From contig CALVBW010000030.1 of assembly GCA_944325945.1 (NCBI GenBank), positions 54,299 to 118,298 of the forward strand: 64,000 bases of DNA, in the 5' to 3' direction. Position numbers and translations under genes: made by a program. Within the stretch, counting starts at the first letter, position 1, and the number at the start of each line of letters is the position of its first letter. This document shows positions 27,344 to 36,332 of the stretch, in pieces. The DNA is from Candidatus Gastranaerophilales bacterium (lineage in GTDB: Bacteria > Cyanobacteriota > Vampirovibrionia > Gastranaerophilales > Gastranaerophilaceae). The notes under the pieces were generated by a model. The model made no database searches, had not been told where the DNA came from, and saw nothing but the letters and a program-made list of their open reading frames with translations.

Positions 27344-28768
27344 ATGACAACTGTAACAAAAAATTATAAATATACAAAAACCCATGCCCCGATAGTCGAA
27401 GCTTTAAAAAAGGCTTACGAAAATCCGACATATCAATTTCATATTCCGGGTCATACAAAAGGCAACGGGACACTAACCGAATTCAAACAACTTATAGGGA
27501 AAAAAGCTTTAGCTGTTGATACAACAGACGAATTTGATAATTTGGGAACTCTTCATCCTGCGACAGGTCCGATAAAAGAAGCACAGGAACTTGCCGCAAA
27601 AGCTTTTGGCGCCAAAAAAACTTTCTTTTTGCTTAACGGTTCAACCGCAGGCAACCTTGCGCTTGCAATGGGTTTAACCAAACAGGGACAAAAAATTATA
27701 ACAAACAGAAACTGTCACAGATCTATTTTAACGGGCATGATAATCTCCGGCGCAGAACCATTATGGCTTATTCCCGAAAGATTTGAAGACTGGGGAATAT
27801 GGGGTAACGTAAACCCTGAACGTGTTGAAGAATTACTCAAAACCAATAAAGATGTATCTATGGTTTGGATTACAAACCCTACATACGAAGGCGTTGTATC
27901 TGACATAAAATCAATTTCCGCAGTATGTAAAAAATACAATGTTCCGCTAATTGTTGACGAAGCGCATGCGTGTTTGTGGAATTTTAACGATCATTTACCG
28001 ACATCTGCCTTAAAACTCGGCGCGGATGCCGTTGTTCATTCACTTCACAAAACAGGCGGCAGCATGAGCCAGAGTTCAATGCTCCACATCGCGGAAAATT
28101 CCATTCTGGATGTTGACGCTGTTGAAAAAGCTTTAAAACTTTTGCACACAACAAGCCCTTCTTTAATGCTTTTAGCAAGTCTTGATGCGGCAAGAGCAAA
28201 TCTTGAAAGCCCGAAAGGCAAAAAACAGCTTCAAAGAGCAATTTCCAACGCAAAATATTTACGCCGCGAAATTGATAAATTAGAACATATTCATCAATTG
28301 AAACCTGATTTCGGGTATAAAACTGATGTTACAAAAGTGTTTATAAAAGCTGACGGTTTATCCGGCAAAAGGCTTGAATCCATTTTGGAAATTGATTTTA
28401 ATATAGAGGTTGAAAGCGCATCTGACGCAGGACTTTTATTGTTATCAAACATAGGTAACAAACGTTCTGATATTAAATATCTTGTTGAATGCCTAAAAAA
28501 AATTGACAGGACAAACTATTCAGACATCTGTTATCTGGAAAATAAAAAACACATGCCGATGCTGACACCGGTTATCAAAATGAACTTGCGCGAGGCATAT
28601 TATTCGGAAAAAGAAACTATACCTAAATCACAGGCAATCGGCAGAATTTCCGCGGAAATAATCGCAGAATGCCCGCCGGGGATTGCTGTTTTGCTGCCGG
28701 GTGAATTGATAACAGAAAGCCACATGCCGTATTTGACGGATTATGAATTTATTGAAGTTATAAAATAA
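27344..28768 (+). CDS. Orn/Lys/Arg decarboxylase family PLP enzyme
   Basis: The 474-residue protein is a group III-like decarboxylase as found in cyanobacteria and Firmicutes. It has FHIPGHTKGNG at the N-terminus, the PLP region LLNGSTAGNLALAM, the cofactor-binding DEAHACLWNF and the Schiff-base Lys in HSLHKTGGSMSQSS, with a small C-terminal domain (ECPPGIAVLLPGE). It decarboxylates lysine, ornithine or arginine for polyamine synthesis; the exact amino acid is not resolved. The start lies close behind TATATT with no ribosome site. Confidence 0.9.
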   Translation: MTTVTKNYKYTKTHAPIVEALKKAYENPTYQFHIPGHTKGNGTLTEFKQLIGKKALAVDTTDEFDNLGTLHPATGPIKEAQELAAKAFGAKKTFFLLNGSTAGNLALAMGLTKQGQKIITNRNCHRSILTGMIISGAEPLWLIPERFEDWGIWGNVNPERVEELLKTNKDVSMVWITNPTYEGVVSDIKSISAVCKKYNVPLIVDEAHACLWNFNDHLPTSALKLGADAVVHSLHKTGGSMSQSSMLHIAENSILDVDAVEKALKLLHTTSPSLMLLASLDAARANLESPKGKKQLQRAISNAKYLRREIDKLEHIHQLKPDFGYKTDVTKVFIKADGLSGKRLESILEIDFNIEVESASDAGLLLLSNIGNKRSDIKYLVECLKKIDRTNYSDICYLENKKHMPMLTPVIKMNLREAYYSEKETIPKSQAIGRISAEIIAECPPGIAVLLPGELITESHMPYLTDYEFIEVIK

Positions 28769-28772
28769 TCAC

Positions 28773-29563
28773 TTATAACCACGGATAATCATCCTTTATT
28801 TCCCAGCCGTCAAGGAATATAAGCTGACCGCATAAATTATAGACATCATCATCACCAACTTCTCCTCGGCATGCCCGCAAATATTGATTGCGAGAGGTAT
28901 AGCTTGAGTATTGATAAAAACCAAATTTATTTGCACGAACATCTAATGTCATCAAAAAGACATCCTTACCAATAATATTTGGTGAATTAAAACCATTTAC
29001 ATCTGTTTTAAACATTATATTTGTATAACCATGCTTTAAGCAATTACCATCATTATCCCTTTCAAAACAGCCTGTCCCAAGTCCAATACCTACAAGCACA
29101 TTATTTGAAAGTGTAAACCAATACAAAGCACTTTGCCTAACCACTGTATCATTAGGAATACTGTGTGAATATGGTCTCGGTAACAAAATAGGATTTTTGT
29201 AGCCGTAAACCTCAGAAACTTTTACATAAGGCTTTAAATACGTATTAAAAAAATTGGTTAATATCTCTTTTGGATCCAGACTTCCTACAGATGATTCATA
29301 TATATATGCTAACCCCCAATTAGAAATATCCCCATTATCAACCTGTGCGCGTGTAATTGCTTGAGCAAGTATTGAGTAACTCTGTTTTAACTTAGAAACT
29401 GTCTCTTTTTTAGTGTAATTCGATATTAGTGTAGGAATTGTCATTGCCGCAACTATTCCGATAATACCTAACGTTATCAAGACTTCGGCAAGCGTGAAAC
29501 CCTTGCTATATCTACTTAGAAGAGTCGCCCCCCCCCGACATTTCTAAACTCTTTATTTTCCAT
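28773..29563 (-). CDS. Type IV prepilin-like protein, poly-G frameshifted (locus A)
   Basis: The true start appears to be the ATG at 29563, preceded by AAAAAAGGAGAAAAG. Nine codons later comes a run of nine G (29528-29536) that leaves this ATG one base out of frame. With one more G (or two fewer) the frame is open to the stop and gives a standard prepilin leader: about 23 residues, then SKG|FTLAEVLITLGIIGIVAAMTIPTL with Gly at -1 and Glu at +5. The globular part has DVNGFNSPNIIGKDVF and ends CGQLIFLDGWEIKDDYPWL, close to locus C. It is an isolated pseudopilin-type gene, not in a pilus operon. Confidence 0.8.
29528..29536 (-). repeat. Poly-G contingency tract in prepilin locus A
   Basis: Nine consecutive C on the plus strand (G on the coding strand), the codon after GTC, directly before CGACTC. 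It decides whether the ATG at 29563 is joined to the prepilin frame. Confidence 0.85.
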
Positions 29564-29624
29564 ACTTTTCTCCTTTTTTTTATGTTTTTATTATACCAAT
29601 TTATTTTTATTTTGACAATAAATA

Positions 29625-31196
29625 TCATTTATTATTTCGATCGTATAAAGATTTATTTGATTTAATAAATAGCAGCAAAGGAATAATTATAAAGCATAAC
29701 AGCCCGAAAATTCTGAAAGAATCAATAAATGCCCAAAGTGTTGACTGCTGAACCAATTGTTTATACAGAGTTGTCTGTGCCATATAATTTGCAACGGAAA
29801 GCTCCGTATATTGAGATAAAGCTGCTGCGGTACTTTGGAGTCTTTCCATATAAACACCGTTTAATTCGGATAATTTCCCGACCAACATATACTGATGCAT
29901 TTGCGCAAACCTTGAAAGCATGGTTGCAACTAACGATGTACCGATTGCACCGCCGATTGTTTTTAACAAATTTTGAATACCGGATGCGTTTGTCATCTGA
30001 TCATTTCTCAATGTATCAACAGACAGGTTTATAATCGGAATCATTGCAAGCCCCATACCCATACCCATTAAAAAGTTAGGTATCATAATATTTATGCTTG
30101 CAATCTGTAAATTCAAAAATCCCAAAACAAGACCGCCGGTACCAATCAAAGATAACCCGATTACAACCATCAACCGGTTGCTGATTTTATTGGAAATATT
30201 TGCGACAATTACCATGGATAGTAAACTTCCCAAACCCCTCGGCATCATGGAATATCCGCTTAAAAATGCAGTATAACCCATCATACTTTGCAAAAATTGA
30301 GGCAAAATCGCAATAGACGCATACAAAACCGCTTGAATTACAACCTGCATTGCAGTTCCTGCAAGAAAATTCATATCCTTAAACACACTCAAATCAATAA
30401 GTGTATCTTTGCGGTAAATCTGAGATATAAAAAACGAAATTCCCGCAACACAAGAAACCGTAAACATCCAGCACACCCACGTTGCATTAAACCAGTCCGC
30501 ATTATTACCTTTATCCAAAACTATCTGCAAACACGTAATCCAAACAACCAGAAGAAAAAAACCGAGAGCATCAATTTTTACGCCCTTTTGACGCTTGGCA
30601 TACGGAGGGTCGACAAGAATTTTTTTACACATTAGTGCTGCAATACAGCCAAAAGGCACATTTATAAAATAAATCCACGGCCACGTCCAGTTATCGGTAA
30701 TCCATCCGCCCAATACAGGACCTATAATCGGCGCAATAATTATACCCATACCAAACACAGCCATTGCTTTCGGACGTTCTCTTTTCGGAAAACTTTCAAG
30801 CATTATGGCTTGCGAAATCGGGACAATACCGCCGCCGCCAAACCCTTGCAAAACTCTTGCCAGAACCATTGTCAATAATGAATTCGCAAGTCCGCACAAC
30901 AATGACGCTACAGTAAATAATAAAATACTTATTATAAAAAAGTTTTTCCGCCCGAAAACTTTACTAAACCAATCAACCGCCGGAATTACAATCCCGCTTG
31001 CAATCAAATAACTTGTTAAAATCCATATGGATTCATCACGCGTAACCGAAAAACTTCCCGCCATATGCGGTAATGCTACGTTTGCAATTGTTCCGTCTAA
31101 AACAAATATAAATACCGCAAGCAATACAGCCGATGCCGTAAGCCACGGGTTTTTGGGATAATATTGATTTTCTTCTTCTATTGCATCAGTCGACAT
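29625..31196 (-). CDS. emrB: DHA2-family MFS multidrug transporter (EmrB-like, second copy of tandem pair)
   Basis: The 523-residue protein has about 14 membrane segments, the N-terminal ANVALPHMAGSFSVTRDESIW, and the exporter motif RVLQGFGGGGIVPISQAIMLE. It is closely related to the neighbouring EmrB at 31.2-32.8 kb, which it overlaps by 11 bases; the two clearly arose by tandem duplication. It is the last gene of the marR-emrA-emrB-emrB operon and may widen the drug range of the pump. Confidence 0.9.
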   Translation of the reverse strand: MSTDAIEEENQYYPKNPWLTASAVLLAVFIFVLDGTIANVALPHMAGSFSVTRDESIWILTSYLIASGIVIPAVDWFSKVFGRKNFFIISILLFTVASLLCGLANSLLTMVLARVLQGFGGGGIVPISQAIMLESFPKRERPKAMAVFGMGIIIAPIIGPVLGGWITDNWTWPWIYFINVPFGCIAALMCKKILVDPPYAKRQKGVKIDALGFFLLVVWITCLQIVLDKGNNADWFNATWVCWMFTVSCVAGISFFISQIYRKDTLIDLSVFKDMNFLAGTAMQVVIQAVLYASIAILPQFLQSMMGYTAFLSGYSMMPRGLGSLLSMVIVANISNKISNRLMVVIGLSLIGTGGLVLGFLNLQIASINIMIPNFLMGMGMGLAMIPIINLSVDTLRNDQMTNASGIQNLLKTIGGAIGTSLVATMLSRFAQMHQYMLVGKLSELNGVYMERLQSTAAALSQYTELSVANYMAQTTLYKQLVQQSTLWAFIDSFRIFGLLCFIIIPLLLFIKSNKSLYDRNNK

Positions 31197-32769
31197 TATT
31201 TTCTACCTTCACGGCTGCATGTTTTTCACTCTTTAATATAAACATAAACGGAATTAAAATAAAACACGCAATCGCAAATATTTTAAATGTTGTCATATAC
31301 GCGCAAAGGGTAGATTGCTGAATTAACTGATTATAAAGCATTTTGCCTGCCATATATGTTGCATTCATACTGTCGCCCGCCATAGAAATAAACGACCCCG
31401 CATAACTGTTTAATCTTTCGACAAAAACAGAATTAGTATCAATCAAAGATTTTACAAGACCGTTATGATGAACTTGTGAAAATCTTGAAATCATAGTTGC
31501 AACAAGTGATGTACCGATTGCACCGCCGATTGTTTTTAACAAATTTTGAAGCCCTGACGCATTTGTCATCTGTTCATTTCTTAACGTAATACAGGATAAC
31601 GTCGTAATCGGCATCATAGTAAATACCAGCCCGAATCCGAAAACAATATTCGGGATAACAATATTCATCATGCTTATTTGAAGGTTTAATCCGCCGAGCA
31701 TCCAGCCGCCAAGACCTAAACAAAAAAGTCCCACAAGTCCGTAAGTTCTATACGTAAATCTTCCGCCCAGACATCCGAAAATAATCAATGCAGTTAATGC
31801 ACCGACACCTCTCGGCATAACGGCAACGCCGCTTGTAAATGCGTCATACCCGAGCATATTTTGAAGCATCTGCGGTAATATTGCAAGTGATGCCAGTAAA
31901 ACTGCGTTCAACAAAATAAGCATTATTGTTCCGCAAAGATAATTTCCGTCATGAAGCACATCAAGTTTTATCATAGGCTTTTTGCCTTTAACCTGTGAAA
32001 CAAAGAACAAAACCGCACCGATTAACGCAACAGCCGAGAACCAGCAGACCCACGGCGCATTAAACCAATCCGCGTCATTACCTTTATCAAATACAATCTG
32101 CAACGGTATCAACCATACACAAAGCCACAAAAACCCGAATTTATCAAGATGTGTATTTTTTTGGCGTCTGGCATACGGAGGATCCTCAAGATATTTTTTA
32201 GCCAGAGCAATACAAAAAAACCCGAAAGGCACGTTTATAAAAAAGATATAAGGCCATGACCAGTTTTCTGTAATCCATCCGCCCATAACAGGTCCCAAAA
32301 TCGGCGCCACAACTACAACCAAACCGAATACGGACATAGCTTTGTTTCTCGCCTCACCCGTAAAACTCTCCATTGTAATTGCCTGCGCCATAGGCATTAA
32401 ACATCCGCCGCCAATCCCCTGCAATGCACGGGCTATTACTATCATTCCGATTGAATTTGAAACCCCGCACAAAAATGACGCAAGTGTAAAAATAAACACT
32501 CCTATCATAAAGAAATTTTTTCTTCCTAAAAATTTACAGAAAAAATCTACCATAGGAATAACAATACTGCTTGCCATCAGGTAACTTGTCAAAACCCAGA
32601 TAGACTCCTGATTGCTGACGGAATAACTTCCTGCGATATGCGGCAGTGCAACATTTGCAACGGTTTCATCCAATGCATACATAAATGTTGCAAGAATAAC
32701 CGGCATTATTATAAACCACGGGCTTCTCGATGGTTTCCATTCAGTATCTTGAGTGACTGCTTCGGACAT
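31186..32769 (-). CDS. emrB: DHA2-family MFS multidrug transporter (EmrB-like, first copy of tandem pair)
   Basis: The 527-residue transporter has ANVALPHIAGSYSVSNQESIW and RALQGIGGGCLMPMAQAITME, with the same layout as its tandem neighbour (shared GNDADWFNAPWVCW-type stretch, KTIGGAIGTSLVATM and LYNQLIQQSTLCAY). It lies 43 bases after emrA; that gap holds a strong hairpin that may lower its expression. The ribosome site is GGGGAGA. Confidence 0.9.
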   Translation of the reverse strand: MSEAVTQDTEWKPSRSPWFIIMPVILATFMYALDETVANVALPHIAGSYSVSNQESIWVLTSYLMASSIVIPMVDFFCKFLGRKNFFMIGVFIFTLASFLCGVSNSIGMIVIARALQGIGGGCLMPMAQAITMESFTGEARNKAMSVFGLVVVVAPILGPVMGGWITENWSWPYIFFINVPFGFFCIALAKKYLEDPPYARRQKNTHLDKFGFLWLCVWLIPLQIVFDKGNDADWFNAPWVCWFSAVALIGAVLFFVSQVKGKKPMIKLDVLHDGNYLCGTIMLILLNAVLLASLAILPQMLQNMLGYDAFTSGVAVMPRGVGALTALIIFGCLGGRFTYRTYGLVGLFCLGLGGWMLGGLNLQISMMNIVIPNIVFGFGLVFTMMPITTLSCITLRNEQMTNASGLQNLLKTIGGAIGTSLVATMISRFSQVHHNGLVKSLIDTNSVFVERLNSYAGSFISMAGDSMNATYMAGKMLYNQLIQQSTLCAYMTTFKIFAIACFILIPFMFILKSEKHAAVKVENNVD

Positions 32770-32781
32770 TTTCTCCCCTTA

Positions 32782-32802
32782 AAAGCCGGCAATGCCGGCT
32801 TT
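32782..32802 (-). terminator. Intra-operon hairpin (possible attenuator) between emrA and emrB
   Basis: AAAGCCGG (32782-32789) pairs with CCGGCTTT (32795-32802) around CAATG. On the coding strand it is followed by only three or four T before the emrB ribosome site, so it is likely a partial terminator or an mRNA-stability element. Confidence 0.6.
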
Positions 32803-32812
32803 GTAAACTCTC

Positions 32813-33814
32813 TTATCTTATTTTTACCTTGGGAACAACTGACATTCCGGGAACTACATTATACTGTTCAGGATCAATTTCTTCCGTAAATATAATTTTT
32901 ACAGGCACCCTTTGAACAATTTTAACGAATGAACCTACGGCGTTTTCAGGCGGGAATAAACTTGCTTTTGCGCCTGAACTTCTCTGAATACTGTCAACTT
33001 TCCCTTTAAATACTTTATTCGGATAGGTATCTACCTTGATATCAACAGGCTGACCGGGTTTCATATGGCGAAGCTGATTTTCTTTATAATTTGCAACAAC
33101 CCAGATGTTATCAGGCACGATTGTGAATAAAGGCGTTCCGACCTGAACATACATACCTTTTTCAACCCTTCTTGAAGCAACCGTTCCTGACTGCGGAGCA
33201 TAAATATTTGTATATGAAAGGTTTACTTCTGCCTGATCTTTCTGTGCTTTCAAAACTTTCAAATCAGCGTCGGCAACTTTGCTGTCATTATCGGAAAATA
33301 TTGACTGTTCTGCCGTTACCTGTTGAGCTTTTGAACTGTCATATTTTGCCTGTGCAGCATCAAGTGTCTGTTTTGAAACCGCACCTGCTTCATACAAATT
33401 TTTATATCTTTCCAAATCTTTTTTCGCAACTTCAATATTTGTATTTGCCGCATTAAGATTTGCTTTTGCATTCTGCTGGTTTAATAACGCTCTTTCATAT
33501 TGAGCCGTCATCTGATCAACTTTAATTTTATAATCCGTATCATCAATTCTTGCAACCAGATCGCCTTCATTAACTCTCTGGTTATCTTTTATTAAAACTT
33601 CAACAATCTGACCGCTAACCTTTGGCGCGACAGATACGGTTGTTGTTTCAACATACGCATCGTCGGTTGATTGATATGTTAATACATCTACTATAAAATA
33701 TGCCAGTAATGCCAGACCGACTATTGCAATCGCAATTATAACCGGCTTTTTAAACATTTTATTTTCTTTTGGTTGTTCTTGTTTTTCCTCTGTTTGAATT
33801 TCCTTTTCTTCCAT
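32813..33814 (-). CDS. emrA: HlyD/EmrA-family periplasmic adaptor
   Basis: The 333-residue adaptor has a charged cytoplasmic tail, one membrane segment (about 24-44), then QSTDDAYVETTTVSVAPKVSG, a lipoyl half-domain, an alanine-rich coiled-coil hairpin (about 95-190) and the C-terminal barrel (GMYVQVGTPLFTIVPDNIWVV). It is strongly similar to EmrA at 3.1-4.1 kb (shared KASLFPPENAVGS and VPGMSVVP). It sits ten bases after marR2 and should link the two EmrB proteins to the channel at 34.4 kb. Confidence 0.92.
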   Translation of the reverse strand: MEEKEIQTEEKQEQPKENKMFKKPVIIAIAIVGLALLAYFIVDVLTYQSTDDAYVETTTVSVAPKVSGQIVEVLIKDNQRVNEGDLVARIDDTDYKIKVDQMTAQYERALLNQQNAKANLNAANTNIEVAKKDLERYKNLYEAGAVSKQTLDAAQAKYDSSKAQQVTAEQSIFSDNDSKVADADLKVLKAQKDQAEVNLSYTNIYAPQSGTVASRRVEKGMYVQVGTPLFTIVPDNIWVVANYKENQLRHMKPGQPVDIKVDTYPNKVFKGKVDSIQRSSGAKASLFPPENAVGSFVKIVQRVPVKIIFTEEIDPEQYNVVPGMSVVPKVKIR

Positions 33815-33823
33815 TTTGACCTC

Positions 33824-34288
33824 TTATATTTTCAATTCTATCAGCTCTTCAAATCTTTCTCTAACTTTTTTTAACGAATTATACAATCCGTCAAGTTCTT
33901 CTTCAGAAACAACTTTTTTGGTTTCTGATATATAACTTTCAATTTTTTTGTTAATATTTTTTAACATTTTATAACCTGATTCAGTTATTGCCATTTTTCT
34001 GACAAGTCTGTTATTTTTAGTATCAACAAAACGGGTAATTAAGCCCTTTTCTTCAAGGGAATTTAAAATTCTTCCTGTATTTGCCCTGTCTTTTATAATA
34101 AGTTTTGCAAGATCTCTCTGACAAATTCCCTGATGACAAGATATTATATCAAGTGCAACATATTCATCCAATAACAAACTTATATTAAGTTTTTCCATAA
34201 CCTGCATACCGAGAATTTTCATGACTTTTGCGGTTTTTTCAAGTTCATAATTCAAAGTATCGGTATAATGTTTGAGTTTTTTGTACAT
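33824..34288 (-). CDS. MarR-family transcriptional regulator (second system)
   Basis: The 154-residue winged-helix protein has LDIISCHQGICQRDLAK, recognition helix IIKDRANTGRILNSLEEKGL, and a long C-terminal dimer helix. It heads the second emrA-emrB-emrB operon and is divergent from the second TolC-like gene. The gap carries TTGTTG/CAACAA-type inverted repeats unlike the operator of the first system, so the two regulators probably read different sites. Confidence 0.9.
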   Translation of the reverse strand: MYKKLKHYTDTLNYELEKTAKVMKILGMQVMEKLNISLLLDEYVALDIISCHQGICQRDLAKLIIKDRANTGRILNSLEEKGLITRFVDTKNNRLVRKMAITESGYKMLKNINKKIESYISETKKVVSEEELDGLYNSLKKVRERFEELIELKI

Positions 34289-34316
34289 TCAACTTCCTTT
34301 TCAAATCTTAACATTA

Positions 34317-34348
34317 TGTTGTAAAAAAAATATGTTGCATTTACAACA
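34317..34348. promoter_or_regulatory. Inverted-repeat operator candidate of the second efflux system
   Basis: TGTTGTAAA (34317-34325) is repeated inverted as TTTACAACA (34340-34348). A nested TGTTG...CAACA (34333-34337 and 34344-34348) overlaps the right arm. It lies between the divergent marR2 and tolC2 starts, where a MarR dimer would be expected to bind. Confidence 0.65.
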
Positions 34349-34409
34349 ATATTATGCTAACATATCATTATAAAAAATGCAAGTAAAAATTTTATATGAG
34401 GAAGAGAAA

Positions 34410-35807
34410 TTGAAAAAGGCAATAGCAGCAACACTTATAGCAGGAATATTAATAATGAATGCAGCCCCGATTTTTGCAATTGAAGATGTAAAAAAATCAA
34501 CTGCAACCCCAAAAGAATTCAAAAGCATGGTTAAGAAAAACAAAAAAACTAATAACGAATATAAATATGCTTATGTAAATATGGACTGGTGGAAAAATTT
34601 TAACGATGAAAATTTAAACAGTTATATAAGAAGGGCAATTGAAAACAACTATGACTTAAAAATGGCAACCCTTGCGGTTGAAGAATATTACCAGCAAACA
34701 CGAGCACAATTCGCAAACGAATTGCCGACAGTTACCGCAGGATTTGCGCCGAATTTAATGAAAATGCCCGGCGCTACAAATACAACAGGAATGTATGCGG
34801 TTCCGGCAATTGCGAACTATGAAATAGATTTATTCTTAAAAAACAGAGATAAAACCAAAGCCTCCAAAAAGTTATGGGAAGGTTCACAGCTTGATGAAAG
34901 AAGTGCCTATATTTCAGTTGCATCAGCGGTCGGCACAACTTATTTGAACATAGTCATGCTGGACAAAATTATTGAAATACAGGAAGAAATAGTAAAAGAC
35001 AGAAAAGAAATATACGATTTAATGGTTTTGAGCCACAGCGAAGGACTTGCCTCAACAGCGGATACTGTCAGGGCAAACAAATCTTACGTAAGCGGCAATA
35101 CAAATCTTATTGACTTAAAAAAACAACGTGAAACAATGCTTCATCAATTATGCGTTTTAATTGGCGAAAGTCCTGAAAACGCTGATACCCTACAGCGGAC
35201 ATACCTTGATGACCTTGATTTTACAGGAGTAATTCCGGCTGAAATATCGTCAGATGTAATAATTCAACGTCCTGATTATATGAAAGCCGAAAAAATGGTA
35301 GAAAAAGCAGGAATTGACGTCCGCGTTGCAAAAAAAGAATTTTTACCGTCAATAAGCTTAACCGGACTTGCATTATTTAACGCAAATGATTTAGGGAGCA
35401 TTTTCTCAACAAAAGGAATGCTTGCAATGCTCGGCGGTTCAATTATGTACCCGTTCTTTACCGGCGGTTCAAGATTTGCAAACCTCCGAATAAGAAAAGC
35501 TGAATATGAAAGGATTTTGCAAAATTATTACAAAACAAACCTGACAGCAATTCAGGAGGTAAATGATTCACTTGTAAGCATAAAAATGGATACCGATAAA
35601 ATGACGGAAACCGAAAAACAGGCAAAACTTGAAAAAGCCGACTTCGGTTACAATACCCACAGATACAATGAAGGAACAATTTCAAAACTTGATTTAATCC
35701 AGTTTAAAGAAAACCTTTTAACAATGGACAAACTCGTTGCCCAGAATAAGGTCGATTGTTTAGTAGACTATATTGGTTTATACAAAGCAGTCGGAAGCAA
35801 ATTATAA
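34410..35807 (+). CDS. TolC/NodT-like outer-membrane efflux channel (second system)
   Basis: A TTG at 34410 is the best start: GAGGAAG lies five bases before it and the product then begins with a normal signal peptide (KKAIAATLIAGILIMNAAPIFA). The upstream ATG at 34377 has no ribosome site. The body has the OMF pattern NELPTVTAGFAPN, the repeat boundary QRPDYMKAEKMVEKAGIDVRVAKKE, and MYPFFTGGSRFANLRI. It lacks the lipobox seen in the first channel. It serves the divergent EmrA/EmrB pair. Confidence 0.88.
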   Translation: MKKAIAATLIAGILIMNAAPIFAIEDVKKSTATPKEFKSMVKKNKKTNNEYKYAYVNMDWWKNFNDENLNSYIRRAIENNYDLKMATLAVEEYYQQTRAQFANELPTVTAGFAPNLMKMPGATNTTGMYAVPAIANYEIDLFLKNRDKTKASKKLWEGSQLDERSAYISVASAVGTTYLNIVMLDKIIEIQEEIVKDRKEIYDLMVLSHSEGLASTADTVRANKSYVSGNTNLIDLKKQRETMLHQLCVLIGESPENADTLQRTYLDDLDFTGVIPAEISSDVIIQRPDYMKAEKMVEKAGIDVRVAKKEFLPSISLTGLALFNANDLGSIFSTKGMLAMLGGSIMYPFFTGGSRFANLRIRKAEYERILQNYYKTNLTAIQEVNDSLVSIKMDTDKMTETEKQAKLEKADFGYNTHRYNEGTISKLDLIQFKENLLTMDKLVAQNKVDCLVDYIGLYKAVGSKL

Positions 35808-35849
35808 AAATCTAAATCATCACCTCTTTACTTTAAAAGTGAAACCTTG

Positions 35850-35873
35850 CCGGCAGAAATGCCGGTTTTTTTT
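35850..35873 (+). terminator. Terminator of second TolC-like gene
   Basis: CCGGCA (35850-35855) and TGCCGG (35860-35865) close a GAAA loop, followed by eight T. Confidence 0.88.
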
Positions 35874-35878
35874 ATATT

Positions 35879-36178
35879 TTAAGCAGGAATTTTTTGCAGA
35901 AGTTTAATATTCAATGTTTCATTGGAATTTTTAAACGCAATTCTGTTGATGCTGCCGAGCTCAAGACGCCTCAAAGGTTCGCTCCTAAATAAGACATTTT
36001 TGTTGCCGAAAGTATTCAGAATAATATAATTCTGAATAGAAAAATCAAATTGAATTGTAATCAAAACCTCATAATCCAAATCAAGCTGAAAATTACAACC
36101 TGAATTGGTACCGATAGTTATGACATTTTTTCCGGAAAAAATCCGCTCCCTGTTGTTTGAAGAAATTATTATATCCAT
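35879..36178 (-). CDS. Small FHA-like protein
   Basis: The 99-residue protein consists of beta strands with ERIFSGKNVITIGTNSGCNFQLD, which resembles the first half of a forkhead-associated domain (the IGR...sd.xL region), followed by NYIILNTFGNKNVLFR. The key phosphopeptide-binding Arg and Ser are not in place, so phospho-binding is doubtful. TATAAT ends seven bases before the ATG and there is no ribosome site. Function unknown. Confidence 0.6.
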   Translation of the reverse strand: MDIIISSNNRERIFSGKNVITIGTNSGCNFQLDLDYEVLITIQFDFSIQNYIILNTFGNKNVLFRSEPLRRLELGSINRIAFKNSNETLNIKLLQKIPA

Positions 36179-36332
36179 AATTCAAATTATAAAAACAATA
36201 ATAAACATCTAACATTCACCTGTTGGGGAAGATTATTATAATTATGTTTTTAAAATTTCATCTTTTTGAATGGTTGATTTTTAAAAAAAAATTATTAATA
36301 TATGTGTGAGGTAGTATAAAGAGGACAAAAAT

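Noticed and set aside
28773..29563. Prepilin locus A as a simple pseudogene
   Set aside because: Only the G run breaks the frame; the rest is intact and two paralogs have the same feature at the same place, so decay is less likely than a switch or slip. A sequencing error in the run cannot be ruled out.
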